Positions 1-7,831 of a stretch of 64,000 bases of DNA are shown here, piece by piece. This DNA comes from JAMLHH01 sp037189845 (GTDB lineage: Bacteria > Bacteroidota > Bacteroidia > Chitinophagales > JADIYW01), in contig JBBCIS010000001.1 of NCBI GenBank assembly GCA_037189845.1, positions 1 through 64,000 of the forward strand, written 5' to 3'. Numbering within the stretch: position 1 is the first letter of the stretch; the number at the start of each line of letters is the position of its first letter. A program made the translations under genes and the position numbers. The notes beneath the pieces were generated by a model that was given only the letters and a program-made list of their open reading frames with translations, searched no databases and was not told the DNA's origin.

Positions 1-1
1 C

Positions 2-880
2 TATGATAAAACGCAGACCAAGGTTACAGGAGCCAATTCTATCTGTGGTTCATCGCAAACATACACTGTATCTAATATACCCGCGGGAGCGACGGTGACC
101 TGGTTCCATCCGGGTGTAGACCTTATACTCACTCCATCCGGCAATTCCTGTATAGTAGCATCACGCGGACGGGGAGATGTGAAGCTGTATGCCGTAGTAT
201 CTTTCTGTGGCATGCTGGATACTTTCGTTAAAACGATTGCTATCAACATGCCTCAGTATGTGTATTTTGCCAGTGAAAGCTACAGGACAGCATATCCGAA
301 TACAGAAGATGATTTTGGACTCAATATGCAGTGCTATAAAAATATCGGTGGCGAAATAGACTACACGGCACATTATGAAAATTATAGCAGCATCACCTGG
401 ACCAAATTAAGCTCATATCCTGCAGCTACGTCAGCATTATGGAGCTCAAATGTAGGTGGAGATCCGAGAAAGATCAATGTGCATTTAAGAGTAGCAAATG
501 CATCACTGACATTAAAGGCAGATGTGACCAATGCCTGTGGTACGATCTCCAATACCTATACCTTCCTGTCCAATGGTATCACTTGCTCTGCTGCGATGAT
601 GCGTGGAGTGTCCGATCCCACAGAAGTAGATTACTATGATGCTTATATGTCCTACCAGACATTGATCATCACTTACAAGGATGAAGAGGAAAATAAATCC
701 GAGCTGATGAAGATTATTATCTCTGACAAGATGGGCAATATCATCCTGGAGAAGACGGATGTTTCGATTAAGGAGCACCAGATACAGATAGATATGTCAG
801 CGTACAAGAGCGACAACTACTATGTAATTCTGCAGTATGCTGACGGGAATATAGAACCTCAGCAGGTAGCGAAGTTCTGA
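2..880 (+). CDS. Secreted PKD-like / T9SS cargo protein, C-terminal part (5' truncated)
   Basis: The reading frame is open from base 2, so this is the last ~292 codons of a longer protein that starts before the window. The visible part has two repeats of a PKD-like, cysteine-containing domain common in Bacteroidota surface proteins (ICGSSQTYTVSNIPAGATVTW-like text at the left edge, and a second unit ending near NACGTISNTYTFL). The last ~60 residues (ELMKIIISDKMGNIILEK to QVAKF) have the alternating beta pattern of a T9SS type A sorting domain, which implies export through the type IX system and attachment or release at the cell surface. The internal ATG at 95 is not the start. Function of the whole protein is unknown; adhesin-like is an inference. 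A strong hairpin follows the stop codon. Confidence 0.8.
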   Translation, partial: YDKTQTKVTGANSICGSSQTYTVSNIPAGATVTWFHPGVDLILTPSGNSCIVASRGRGDVKLYAVVSFCGMLDTFVKTIAINMPQYVYFASESYRTAYPNTEDDFGLNMQCYKNIGGEIDYTAHYENYSSITWTKLSSYPAATSALWSSNVGGDPRKINVHLRVANASLTLKADVTNACGTISNTYTFLSNGITCSAAMMRGVSDPTEVDYYDAYMSYQTLIITYKDEEENKSELMKIIISDKMGNIILEKTDVSIKEHQIQIDMSAYKSDNYYVILQYADGNIEPQQVAKF

Positions 881-901
881 TAATTAAGCTTAACAAAAAA
901 G

Positions 902-937
902 AAAGAGCTTGTCAGCAATATAGCCGGCAAGCTCTTT
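902..937. terminator. Bidirectional intrinsic terminator
   Basis: A perfect 10-bp inverted repeat (AAAGAGCTTG at 902-911, CAAGCTCTTT at 928-937) with a 16-base loop lies between two convergent genes. It ends in T-rich sequence on the plus strand and is preceded by an A-run that serves the minus strand. Confidence 0.85.
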
Positions 938-942
938 TGGTT

Positions 943-2499
943 TTATTTGCTATTGTTATTGCCCGTTTTCGGATCATATTTTGTCGACATAATTCCTTTG
1001 GAATCTATTTTGCTTTTGAGTAATTGTATCAGTTCTTCATTTAAAAGTGTATCTGTAGAAGATGTATTGACAGGCTGCAGGTATTCTTTGAAAAAATGCA
1101 TCAGCTTTAAATGTGCGTCATCCTGTTTCCGGTGCTTCTGAGATGCCAGGATATATAAATCTATCTGAATTTCGGGAAAATCAAACTTTGAAAACTGTAT
1201 AAGGTATTCCAGCTTGCTGGTCGGGTAATAAATGCTTTTATCTAATTTTTTTCTGATTTCCCTGCTGAATTTATCCATCCTTTCAAAGTGTATTTTTGAC
1301 GAAAAGTGAAAAGTATCTATTGGGTTTTCCTCTGAAAAAATCTCAAAGTACGGGAAAAGCTGTATCCACTCTTCTGCCGGATGCAACAGATGTACAGAAG
1401 TAGCTTTTCCATTGTTTTGATGAATGATTTCTTTGGTTTTCAGCAGGGCGGATGAACGACTGGATTGATATTCGTTAAAGCATAAAGACACTGCAATATC
1501 TCTGACCGTCTCATCTTTGAAGAGTATTTCCTCTGATTTTTTCAGAAATGAATTTAGAAAATCATTGTGCTCCTTGCTCTTCTCTACAGGATGATCTGGT
1601 AAAAGCAGATTTGGCTCCAAATCTCCGATCCTGATTTCATTGAATGAGATTCCCTGGTTGTGAAGCTGAGCAATTATTTGCGCGGCAGTTTCCAGATCGG
1701 TAAGCTGAGCATCAATCCTGCGAATGTATTTTGGCAGAGGATTGATTTTGAAAGTAATCTCTGATAAAATGGATTTTGATGTAGTATGCAGAAAATAGGA
1801 AAACAAAGCATCATTTTTGACGGTAGGAATGACTCCTCCGGGTGTATGTGTTGTGATTCCGGAAACAACAGAACGAAGCTGGCTGTCATTTTGTAAAAGC
1901 TCAAAAACAGATTTTTGTTCCTGACCCAAATTTTTGACAGGTAATTCCCGGCCCTGTTCAGCCAGGAATGTTTGCAGCTGTAGCAAAGTCATACCCGATT
2001 GGACGGTGATGGTATATTTTTCAGGTTCAAACCGGATGACTTTCTGCATCAGTTCAAGACTGATGATACAATACAGCTTGTTTTTGGGAAAAGATACATG
2101 CGGAAAGATGTTTTTTTCAGTAGCTACCTGAATGCTGATATCATGTAGCTGAGCCTGTTGCAATACGTCCTGGATCTCTCTGGCATTGATGGGAAGAATA
2201 ACTGCATCAGCAATTTTGATTTCGCCAGCCATTTCTGACCAGCCGATTCCGTTTTTTCCTACAGAATAAAAATGCCGTTTATCGTTTTGAAATAAAATAC
2301 GCTTAGTGGTAATATTGGCAAAAATATCCCGGATGAAATCTTTTTGCTTATTACTGATTTCAGGTACCTGCACAAAAACGGGGGAAACAGATGTTTTACT
2401 CAGCTTCCATTGCTCAAACAATCTCAACCTGAGTAAATCCCATTGCTTTTCAGCTAATGGGTTTTCAGGATAACCCCATCTTTTCAGAGGTACTTTCAT
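943..2499 (-). CDS. Degenerate AGPS-like FAD-linked oxidase family protein
   Basis: 518 residues. The layout resembles alkyldihydroxyacetonephosphate synthase (AGPS) and related FAD_binding_4 oxidases: an N-terminal RWG-P segment (residues ~7-13), a PCMH-like stretch (AVILPINAREIQDVLQQAQL, ~99-118), and a ferredoxin-like segment (ITFKINPLPKYIRRIDAQL, ~248-266). The glycine-rich flavin loop usually written GGGTS is absent: the equivalent stretch is SIQVATEKNIFPHVS (~122-136). The usual LFLGSEGTLG motif is replaced by YFLHTTSKSILSE (~235-247). A working flavoenzyme is therefore doubtful; it may be a scaffold or a much-changed enzyme. It is the second gene of an operon with phoH (4-bp ATGA overlap) and ends at a shared terminator. 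Family assignment rests on pattern recognition of the fold segments, not on an alignment. Confidence 0.6.
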   Translation of the reverse strand: MKVPLKRWGYPENPLAEKQWDLLRLRLFEQWKLSKTSVSPVFVQVPEISNKQKDFIRDIFANITTKRILFQNDKRHFYSVGKNGIGWSEMAGEIKIADAVILPINAREIQDVLQQAQLHDISIQVATEKNIFPHVSFPKNKLYCIISLELMQKVIRFEPEKYTITVQSGMTLLQLQTFLAEQGRELPVKNLGQEQKSVFELLQNDSQLRSVVSGITTHTPGGVIPTVKNDALFSYFLHTTSKSILSEITFKINPLPKYIRRIDAQLTDLETAAQIIAQLHNQGISFNEIRIGDLEPNLLLPDHPVEKSKEHNDFLNSFLKKSEEILFKDETVRDIAVSLCFNEYQSSRSSALLKTKEIIHQNNGKATSVHLLHPAEEWIQLFPYFEIFSEENPIDTFHFSSKIHFERMDKFSREIRKKLDKSIYYPTSKLEYLIQFSKFDFPEIQIDLYILASQKHRKQDDAHLKLMHFFKEYLQPVNTSSTDTLLNEELIQLLKSKIDSKGIMSTKYDPKTGNNNSK

Positions 2500-3518
2500 G
2501 ACTTATCTTCTTCCTGTTTTTTAGGCGTTCTTGATTTCGTTACAGCTTTCTTTTCCTCCTGTTCCTGTTCTTTTTCACTGGCTTTTTCAAAAGCAGCAAT
2601 GATTTCTTTCACCAGTCTGTGTCTCACGACATCTTCTTTGTCTAAATGAACAATGCCTATGCCTTTGATTCCCTTTAAAATTTCAGAAGTTCTTTTGAGG
2701 CCGGATTGTTGATTTCTGGGTAAGTCTATTTGAGTTAAGTCACCCGTGATGATGCATTTGGCGCTTGGACCTATCCTGGTCAGAAACATTTTTAACTGTA
2801 AGGAAGTCGCATTTTGTGCTTCATCCAGAATCATGAAACAATTATCTAATGTACGACCTCTCATATAAGCAAGCGGCGCTACCTCGATGATCCTGTTCGT
2901 CATGAAATAGGCCAGCTTGTCAGCCGGTATCATATCATCGAGCGCATCGTACAAAGGTCTTAGATAGGGATCTATTTTCTCTTTCAGGTCACCGGGCAGG
3001 AATCCGAGATTTTCTCCGGCTTCTACAGCAGGCCGGGTTAAAATGATCTTTTTGACCCATTTGTTTTTCAATGCCCGGACGGCGAGTGCGACAGCGGTAT
3101 AAGTTTTTCCGGTTCCTGCGGGTCCGATGGCGAAAAGGATATCATTTTCTTCAGATAATTCTACCAGTTTTTTCTGATTGGCAGTTCTCGCTCTGATGAG
3201 CTTTCCGGAGTTGCCATGCACCAGTACATTCTCCTGAAACTGAGGCAGCTCAGCAGGAAGCACAGATTTTCCAAATAAAATATCTTCCACCTGCTGGTCG
3301 GTGATCTTCCCCGTTCTTTCAAAATGTTCTATGACCGTTTTGGTTTTTTGCCCGAAAACCTCCAGTTCTTCTTCACTGCCCAATGCAATGATTTTATTGC
3401 CCCTCGCTACAATATTCAGCTTGCTGAAAGCTCTTTTTAAGAGCTTTAATCTTGAATTGTTGTATCCTAAAAATTCAATCGGGTTAACTGTATCAAGTTT
3501 TATGACTATTTCGCTCAA
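2496..3518 (-). CDS. phoH: PhoH family ATPase
   Basis: 340 residues, a usual PhoH length. An N-terminal KH-like region (~1-75) is followed by the PhoH P-loop ATPase: Walker A GPAGTGKT at ~132-139, the TRPAVEAGENLGFLPGDL block (~161-178) and Walker B FMILDEAQNA at ~228-237. The last ~25 residues are a charged lysine/glutamate tail. PhoH proteins are cytoplasmic ATPases linked to RNA metabolism; the substrate here is unknown. It is the first gene of a two-gene operon with the AGPS-like protein and is divergent from the SAM-hydrolase-fold gene across a ~50-bp gap. Confidence 0.93.
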   Translation of the reverse strand: MSEIVIKLDTVNPIEFLGYNNSRLKLLKRAFSKLNIVARGNKIIALGSEEELEVFGQKTKTVIEHFERTGKITDQQVEDILFGKSVLPAELPQFQENVLVHGNSGKLIRARTANQKKLVELSEENDILFAIGPAGTGKTYTAVALAVRALKNKWVKKIILTRPAVEAGENLGFLPGDLKEKIDPYLRPLYDALDDMIPADKLAYFMTNRIIEVAPLAYMRGRTLDNCFMILDEAQNATSLQLKMFLTRIGPSAKCIITGDLTQIDLPRNQQSGLKRTSEILKGIKGIGIVHLDKEDVVRHRLVKEIIAAFEKASEKEQEQEEKKAVTKSRTPKKQEEDKS

Positions 3519-3527
3519 ATTATTCTC

Positions 3528-3535
3528 TATTTTTG
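3528..3535 (+). promoter_or_regulatory. Bacteroidota -7 promoter box (TATTTTTG)
   Basis: Perfect match to TAnnTTTG, 33 bases before the ATG at 3569, in the short gap between divergent genes. No convincing -33 TTG was found. Confidence 0.55.
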
Positions 3536-3568
3536 TAGTTGAATATATACTTTTTTTCAGACCTTCAA

Positions 3569-4354
3569 ATGCGAAATGTTACGTTAACCACCGATTTTGG
3601 CCATGCAGATATCTATGCGGGCCGATTCAAAGGAAGGTTGGTATCTGCTGTTGAAGGAATCAATCTGATAGATATTACGCACGAGATTCCGCCTTATAAC
3701 ATTATAACGGGTGGATTTAGTGTCAAATACACTTACGATAGTTACCCCAAAGGTACATATCATATTGTTCGCGTTTACGAGCAGGGTATCACGAAAGAAG
3801 GTTTGCTGATTGCATTTTCAGACGGACATTTTTTTATGGCTCCTGATAATGGTGTCTTGCCGATGGCTTTAAATAATAAGTTCGAATGGATCCGTAAAGT
3901 GGATTTTGACCGGATAGATGATACGCTGAACTCAGATGAGATCTATGCGGAGGTTTTGAAATCAATGATCGGAAATGCTTATGAGAGCATCTCAAAGCCG
4001 GCAACAGATTATAAGGTCAACTCTCAGTGGGCAGTGATAAAAGAAGAAAACGTAGTCAGAGGAATCGTCGTGATAGTAGATTATTTTGGTAATCTGATCA
4101 CAAATATTCATTTTAGTGATTTAGGAAGATATTTCAATAAATTCAGCAGATACACGATTCATTACCGTGAAAGGGAAGAGCTGGACAGAATTGTAGAAGA
4201 CTATAAAGATGTGGCAGAAGGAGAGAGGATGTGCAGAGTCAATGATCTGGGATTTTTGGAAATCGCTATGAACAAAGGACCGGCATCGAAACTGCTGGGA
4301 ATTAAATTTGGTCAACCCGTTTACATAAAGTTTTATGATAGTCAGGATAGTTAA
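3569..4354 (+). CDS. SAM hydroxide adenosyltransferase-fold protein (DUF62 / SAM_HAT)
   Basis: 261 residues from the ATG at 3569. I chose this start because family members begin with a strand like MRNVTLTTDFG; an in-frame ATG 30 bases upstream would overlap the promoter box. Family signatures are TTDFGHADIYAGRFKG near the N-terminus, DITHEIPPYNI, and MAPDNGVLPM. The family cleaves S-adenosylmethionine to adenosine and methionine. The segment that in archaeal and actinobacterial members reads DPGVGTERR is here YEQGITKEG, so the Asp and Arg usually thought catalytic are not obvious; Bacteroidota members are generally divergent in this loop. It overlaps the next gene by 20 bp, implying coupled translation. 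Cytoplasmic. Activity is unproven. Confidence 0.82.
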   Translation: MRNVTLTTDFGHADIYAGRFKGRLVSAVEGINLIDITHEIPPYNIITGGFSVKYTYDSYPKGTYHIVRVYEQGITKEGLLIAFSDGHFFMAPDNGVLPMALNNKFEWIRKVDFDRIDDTLNSDEIYAEVLKSMIGNAYESISKPATDYKVNSQWAVIKEENVVRGIVVIVDYFGNLITNIHFSDLGRYFNKFSRYTIHYREREELDRIVEDYKDVAEGERMCRVNDLGFLEIAMNKGPASKLLGIKFGQPVYIKFYDSQDS

Positions 4355-4631
4355 GTTACATTTCAGAGAGGAAGAAATAGAAGCGTTCAAGGCATATTTT
4401 GATGGGATCTGTCATCAGATCAGAGGTTTTGAAGGTTGTCAGAAACTGGAATTGTTGCAGCAGGTGGATAATCCGCAAATAATTTTTACCTATAGTTACT
4501 GGGAAAATGAGGATGCATTGGAAAATTACAGACATTCTGAGCTGTTTAAAACCTTCTGGAGCATTGCAAAAGCTAAATTTGCGGGTAAGCCGGAAGCCTG
4601 GTCACATCATAAAATCGCTACTGTAGAATGA
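4335..4631 (+). CDS. Antibiotic biosynthesis monooxygenase (ABM) domain protein
   Basis: 98 residues, the usual size of a single ABM ferredoxin-like domain. The pattern IVRIVKLHFREEEIEAFKAY, then GCQKLELLQQVDNPQIIFTY, YWENEDALENYRHSELFKTFW and a closing strand matches dimeric YgiN-like or heme-degrading-like small monooxygenases. Its ATG lies inside the 3' end of the DUF62 gene in another frame, so the two are probably translated together. The substrate is not predictable from sequence. Cytoplasmic; no signal peptide. Confidence 0.8.
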   Translation: MIVRIVKLHFREEEIEAFKAYFDGICHQIRGFEGCQKLELLQQVDNPQIIFTYSYWENEDALENYRHSELFKTFWSIAKAKFAGKPEAWSHHKIATVE

Positions 4632-4748
4632 TGAGGTGGTACTGACATTGAACGGCAAATAATATGACTGAAAACACTTTGGGCAAAATGTTTAATTTTA
4701 GGAAGCCCCGAAAAGCAGACCTTTATGATCAGCGAAAAGATTTATTTC

Positions 4749-4756
4749 TAACTTTG
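4749..4756 (+). promoter_or_regulatory. Bacteroidota -7 promoter box (TAACTTTG)
   Basis: Perfect TAnnTTTG match, 27 bases before the ATG of the broken DUF1016 gene at 4784, so the promoter seems to have outlived the gene. Confidence 0.45.
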
Positions 4757-4783
4757 AACGGATAGGACAGATTCTGACATAAA

Positions 4784-5298
4784 ATGCCGAAGTCACAAGA
4801 AATACAGGCGACACAATATAACAAATGGTTTGAAACCGTTAAACGGAAAATCAAATCGGCTCAGCTAAAAACTGCAATAAGCGTAAATACACAGTTGATT
4901 GAGTTGTATTGGGATTTGGCAAAAGACATTGTAAACAAGCAACAGGAAGCAAATTGGGGCGACAATGTTTTGGAACAATTATCGACCGATCTAAAATTAA
5001 GTTTCTCCGACATCAACGGTTTTTCAAGACGGAATCTATACGCTATTCGGCAATGGTATTTGTTTTACAATGCTGTTTCTGAATTTGTGCCACAGTCTGT
5101 GGCACAAATCCCGTGGGGACATAACCGCCTCATTATTTCAAAAATCAAAAACAAAATAGATGTAGAATATTCTTTGCGTGATTTCATAAGCCGATTGGAA
5201 TTAGCGAATACAAACTCACACAAGCCCTGCCTAAAAAATTCAAAAGCCAGTTGCCTACTGTTGAACAATTGGAAATTCAGTTGAGTAAAGAAAAATAG
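4784..5298 (+). pseudogene. DUF1016 / YhcG-type nuclease gene, deleted internally and frameshifted
   Basis: The N-terminal DUF1016 helical domain is intact (YNKWFETVKRKIKSAQ through GFSRRNLYAIRQWYLFYN, ending in the family hallmark IPWGHNRLII). The reading then jumps from KIKN straight to IDVEYSLRDF, a segment normally close to the C-terminus. The central PD-(D/E)XK nuclease region, roughly 170-190 residues in full-length relatives, is missing. After LRDF the frame is lost: adding one A near 5185 restores DFNKPIGISEYKLTQALP and a normal end at the TAG at 5296-5298. Read without correction the product is 166 residues with a nonsense tail. A dead remnant of a restriction-associated or mobile nuclease gene is the best reading; the retained N-domain could still be expressed. 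Confidence 0.88.
5083..5109. repeat. 12-bp perfect inverted repeat inside the DUF1016 remnant
   Basis: ATTTGTGCCACA (5083-5094), three bases, then TGTGGCACAAAT (5098-5109). It codes for the EFVPQSVAQIPWG segment just before the conserved IPWGHN motif. Confidence 0.8.
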
Positions 5299-5306
5299 TA
5301 CCTTTG
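5299..5306 (+). promoter_or_regulatory. Bacteroidota -7 promoter box (TACCTTTG) of aroB
   Basis: Perfect TAnnTTTG match, directly abutting the ancestral stop codon of the DUF1016 remnant and 65 bases before the aroB ATG. Confidence 0.55.
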
Positions 5307-5371
5307 TAGAAAGTGAAATCATTTTGTTGAAGCCAACAAAATGATTTAAAACAAGACCAGTCCGATAAAAA

Positions 5372-6448
5372 ATGAGAGCATTACAAAAAATCACTTTAAG
5401 TGATTACGAAATAGTATTTGACGAGCAACTGTCTTATTTAGCTGAGTTCTTATCACAAAAAAAATACAGTGAAATCATTATACTGGCGGACAGCAATACA
5501 GCAGAGCTCTGTCATCCTGAATTAGTGGAACTATTGCCGCAACTGGCAGCCTCGCCGTTAATTGTGACTCCTGCAGGAGAAGCGAATAAAAATCTGAATG
5601 CCTGTGAAGAAATCTGGGCGAAAATGCTCAAAGTACATGCAGACAGGAAAGCAGTAGTGCTCAATCTCGGTGGCGGAGTGATAGGAGATATGGGTGGATT
5701 TGTCGCTGCCTGTTACAAAAGAGGAATAGATTTTATACAGATTCCTACGACAGTTTTATCACAGGTGGATTCTTCTATTGGCGGTAAGCTGGGCGTAGAC
5801 TTCAGATATGGTAAAAATCTGATCGGTGTATTCAAAAATCCGGCTTTAGTAGTCATCAGCACAGTCTGGTTAGATACCCTTGAAAAAAGGCAGGTTGTCA
5901 ACGGATTTGCTGAAATATATAAGCATTCGCTGATTCAGGCTCCTGTACAATGGGAAGTACTGGCAGAGAATCTGACTATTCCACCAGAGAATTTTTACGA
6001 GATTCTACATGATTCTCTTCTGGTGAAAAAGTCCGTGGTGGAAGAAGACCCTTTTGAAAAGGGATGGAGAAAAATTCTGAATTTCGGTCATACGATCGGC
6101 CATGCTGTAGAAGCGTATTCATTAGAAAATGACGAAAATCCTTTGCTGCACGGTGAAGCAATTGCTGCCGGAATGTTGATGGAAGCGTATATCGGAACTT
6201 TGACATCAGGATTCAGTATAGAAAATCTCCAACAGATGGAAAAAGTATTGCTGGCACAATATGGCCATTATCTGGTGAGGGATGGCATTGAACAGGAATT
6301 GTGGAATGCTATGGCCTTAGATAAAAAGAACGCCGGATCCAGGATTTTAGCAGTTGTGCTGAAGGATATTGGACAGCCGGATATAGATGTGGAAATCACG
6401 CAGGAATTATTACAAAAAGCATTGAGATATTACAGAGGTTTGGCATGA
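5372..6448 (+). CDS. aroB: 3-dehydroquinate synthase
   Basis: 358 residues, normal for the family. It converts DAHP to 3-dehydroquinate, the second step of the shikimate pathway, using NAD+ and a divalent metal. The NAD/metal core is clear: LNLGGGVIGDMGGFVA (~97-112), QIPTTVLSQVDSSIGGK (~122-138), GKNLIGVF, then the metal-ligand helices with FAEIYKHSLI, RKILNFGHTIGHAVE and LLHGEAIAAGM. It has its own likely promoter at 5299-5306 and a stop/start overlap with aroA, so the two shikimate genes form an operon. Cytoplasmic. Confidence 0.96.
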   Translation: MRALQKITLSDYEIVFDEQLSYLAEFLSQKKYSEIIILADSNTAELCHPELVELLPQLAASPLIVTPAGEANKNLNACEEIWAKMLKVHADRKAVVLNLGGGVIGDMGGFVAACYKRGIDFIQIPTTVLSQVDSSIGGKLGVDFRYGKNLIGVFKNPALVVISTVWLDTLEKRQVVNGFAEIYKHSLIQAPVQWEVLAENLTIPPENFYEILHDSLLVKKSVVEEDPFEKGWRKILNFGHTIGHAVEAYSLENDENPLLHGEAIAAGMLMEAYIGTLTSGFSIENLQQMEKVLLAQYGHYLVRDGIEQELWNAMALDKKNAGSRILAVVLKDIGQPDIDVEITQELLQKALRYYRGLA

Positions 6449-7689
6449 AAGTGTATCAGGTAGCTCCACCGAAAGATGGAAAAGTAAGAGGAACGATTAC
6501 ATTAAATGGTTCAAAAAGTATTGCTAACAGAGCATTGATCATTCGTGCATTGACTGCAGGTGGTTTTGCAATAGATAATCTTTCTAATGCTGATGATACA
6601 GCAGTGCTGGATGCTCTGCTGAAAAGTACAGATTCTGTGCTGGATGCAGGAGCAGGAGGGACAACATATCGATTTTTGACAGCATTTCTTTCTACCTGTG
6701 AAGGGAGAGAAGTCGTGCTGACCGGCTCAGAAAGAATGCAGGAGCGGCCTATCAAACTATTGGTCAATGCACTGAAAAAATTGGGGGCTGATATTTCTTA
6801 CGAGAAAAATGAAGGTTTCCCACCGTTAAGAATAAAAGGAAAAAAGCTGAAAGGCGGCAAAGTGGCTATTCCGGCAGACACGAGCAGTCAATATATCTCT
6901 GCATTGCTGATGATAGCACCTACGCTGGAAGAAGGTTTGCAATTAGAATTGGTAGGAGAAATTGTTTCATTGCCGTACATCCTGATGACATTAAATCTCA
7001 TGAAGTATTTCGGAGCAGAAGCTGCTTTGGAAGGAAATGTCATACATGTAAAACCAGGCGCTTATCAATCCCGTCCATTCTTTGTGGAAGCTGATTGGAG
7101 TGCAGCGTCATATTATTATTCTATTGCTTTGTTGGCCCAGGACGCAGAGATTACTTTGCATGGATTGAGTGAGGAAAGCACACAGGGAGATGCCGTGATT
7201 GCGAAGATTTTCAACAAATGGGTGAGTTCATCTTATGCCAATAATACAGTAGTGCTTAAAAAGCAAACAGCAGACTTACCAGCGTTATTTGAGTATGATT
7301 TTTTAGAGTGTCCTGATTTAGCACAGACTGTAATAGCAGCCTGGGGCGCATTGAAAACAGACGCTTCTATGCAGGGATTGAAAACACTGCTCATCAAGGA
7401 AACGGACAGAGTAGCTGCCTTAGATAATGAATTAGGTAAATATGGCGCAAGGCTATCCGGAAATGTTGCGGAAAATCAGTGGAATCTGACATCCGGAGAT
7501 TTTAATCCTGAAACGATGCCATTGCCTGAAATTCAAACGTACGAAGACCACAGAATGGCCATGTCGTTTGCTCCGCTGGCTCTAATTACCGGTAAGATCC
7601 TGATAGCCGAACCTCATGTAGTGACAAAATCTTATCCTAAATACTGGGATGATTTAAGAAGTCTGGGCTTTACAGTGGAAGAGGTGTAG
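6445..7689 (+). CDS. aroA: 3-phosphoshikimate 1-carboxyvinyltransferase (EPSP synthase)
   Basis: 414 residues, slightly shorter than the E. coli enzyme (427). It joins shikimate-3-phosphate and PEP to form EPSP. Signatures: LNGSKSIANRALIIRAL (~22-38), DAGAGGTTYRFLTAFLS (~67-83), SERMQERPI (~94-102), DTSSQYISALLM, the C-terminal LLIKETDR and the YEDHRMAMSFAPLAL block (~365-379). The first glycine-rich motif reads TLNGSKS instead of the common LPGSKS. It starts 4 bp inside aroB, so it is translationally coupled. A 10-bp inverted repeat lies 44 bases after its stop. Confidence 0.95.
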   Translation: MKVYQVAPPKDGKVRGTITLNGSKSIANRALIIRALTAGGFAIDNLSNADDTAVLDALLKSTDSVLDAGAGGTTYRFLTAFLSTCEGREVVLTGSERMQERPIKLLVNALKKLGADISYEKNEGFPPLRIKGKKLKGGKVAIPADTSSQYISALLMIAPTLEEGLQLELVGEIVSLPYILMTLNLMKYFGAEAALEGNVIHVKPGAYQSRPFFVEADWSAASYYYSIALLAQDAEITLHGLSEESTQGDAVIAKIFNKWVSSSYANNTVVLKKQTADLPALFEYDFLECPDLAQTVIAAWGALKTDASMQGLKTLLIKETDRVAALDNELGKYGARLSGNVAENQWNLTSGDFNPETMPLPEIQTYEDHRMAMSFAPLALITGKILIAEPHVVTKSYPKYWDDLRSLGFTVEEV

Positions 7690-7732
7690 AATTTGCTATT
7701 GACGATTGTTGATTTTGGATGGACAATTATGC

Positions 7733-7787
7733 TTATCCGGAAGGAGGTAAGGACGACACTTGCGCTTTGAGATTTGTTTCCGGATAA
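7733..7787. other. 10-bp inverted repeat between aroA and the GH172 gene
   Basis: TTATCCGGAA (7733-7742) and TTCCGGATAA (7778-7787) are perfect complements around a 35-base spacer. There is no T-run after it, so a classic terminator is unlikely; it could be a regulator site or a leader structure of the next gene (ATG at 7832). Confidence 0.45.
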
Positions 7788-7831
7788 ATCATTAATAATT
7801 TCTATTTTTAAGTAACCCTTAAACTTGAAAT

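Noticed and set aside
3301..3654. 117-codon open frame on the plus strand over the phoH start
   Set aside because: Antisense to a clear phoH and across the divergent promoter; no recognisable protein.
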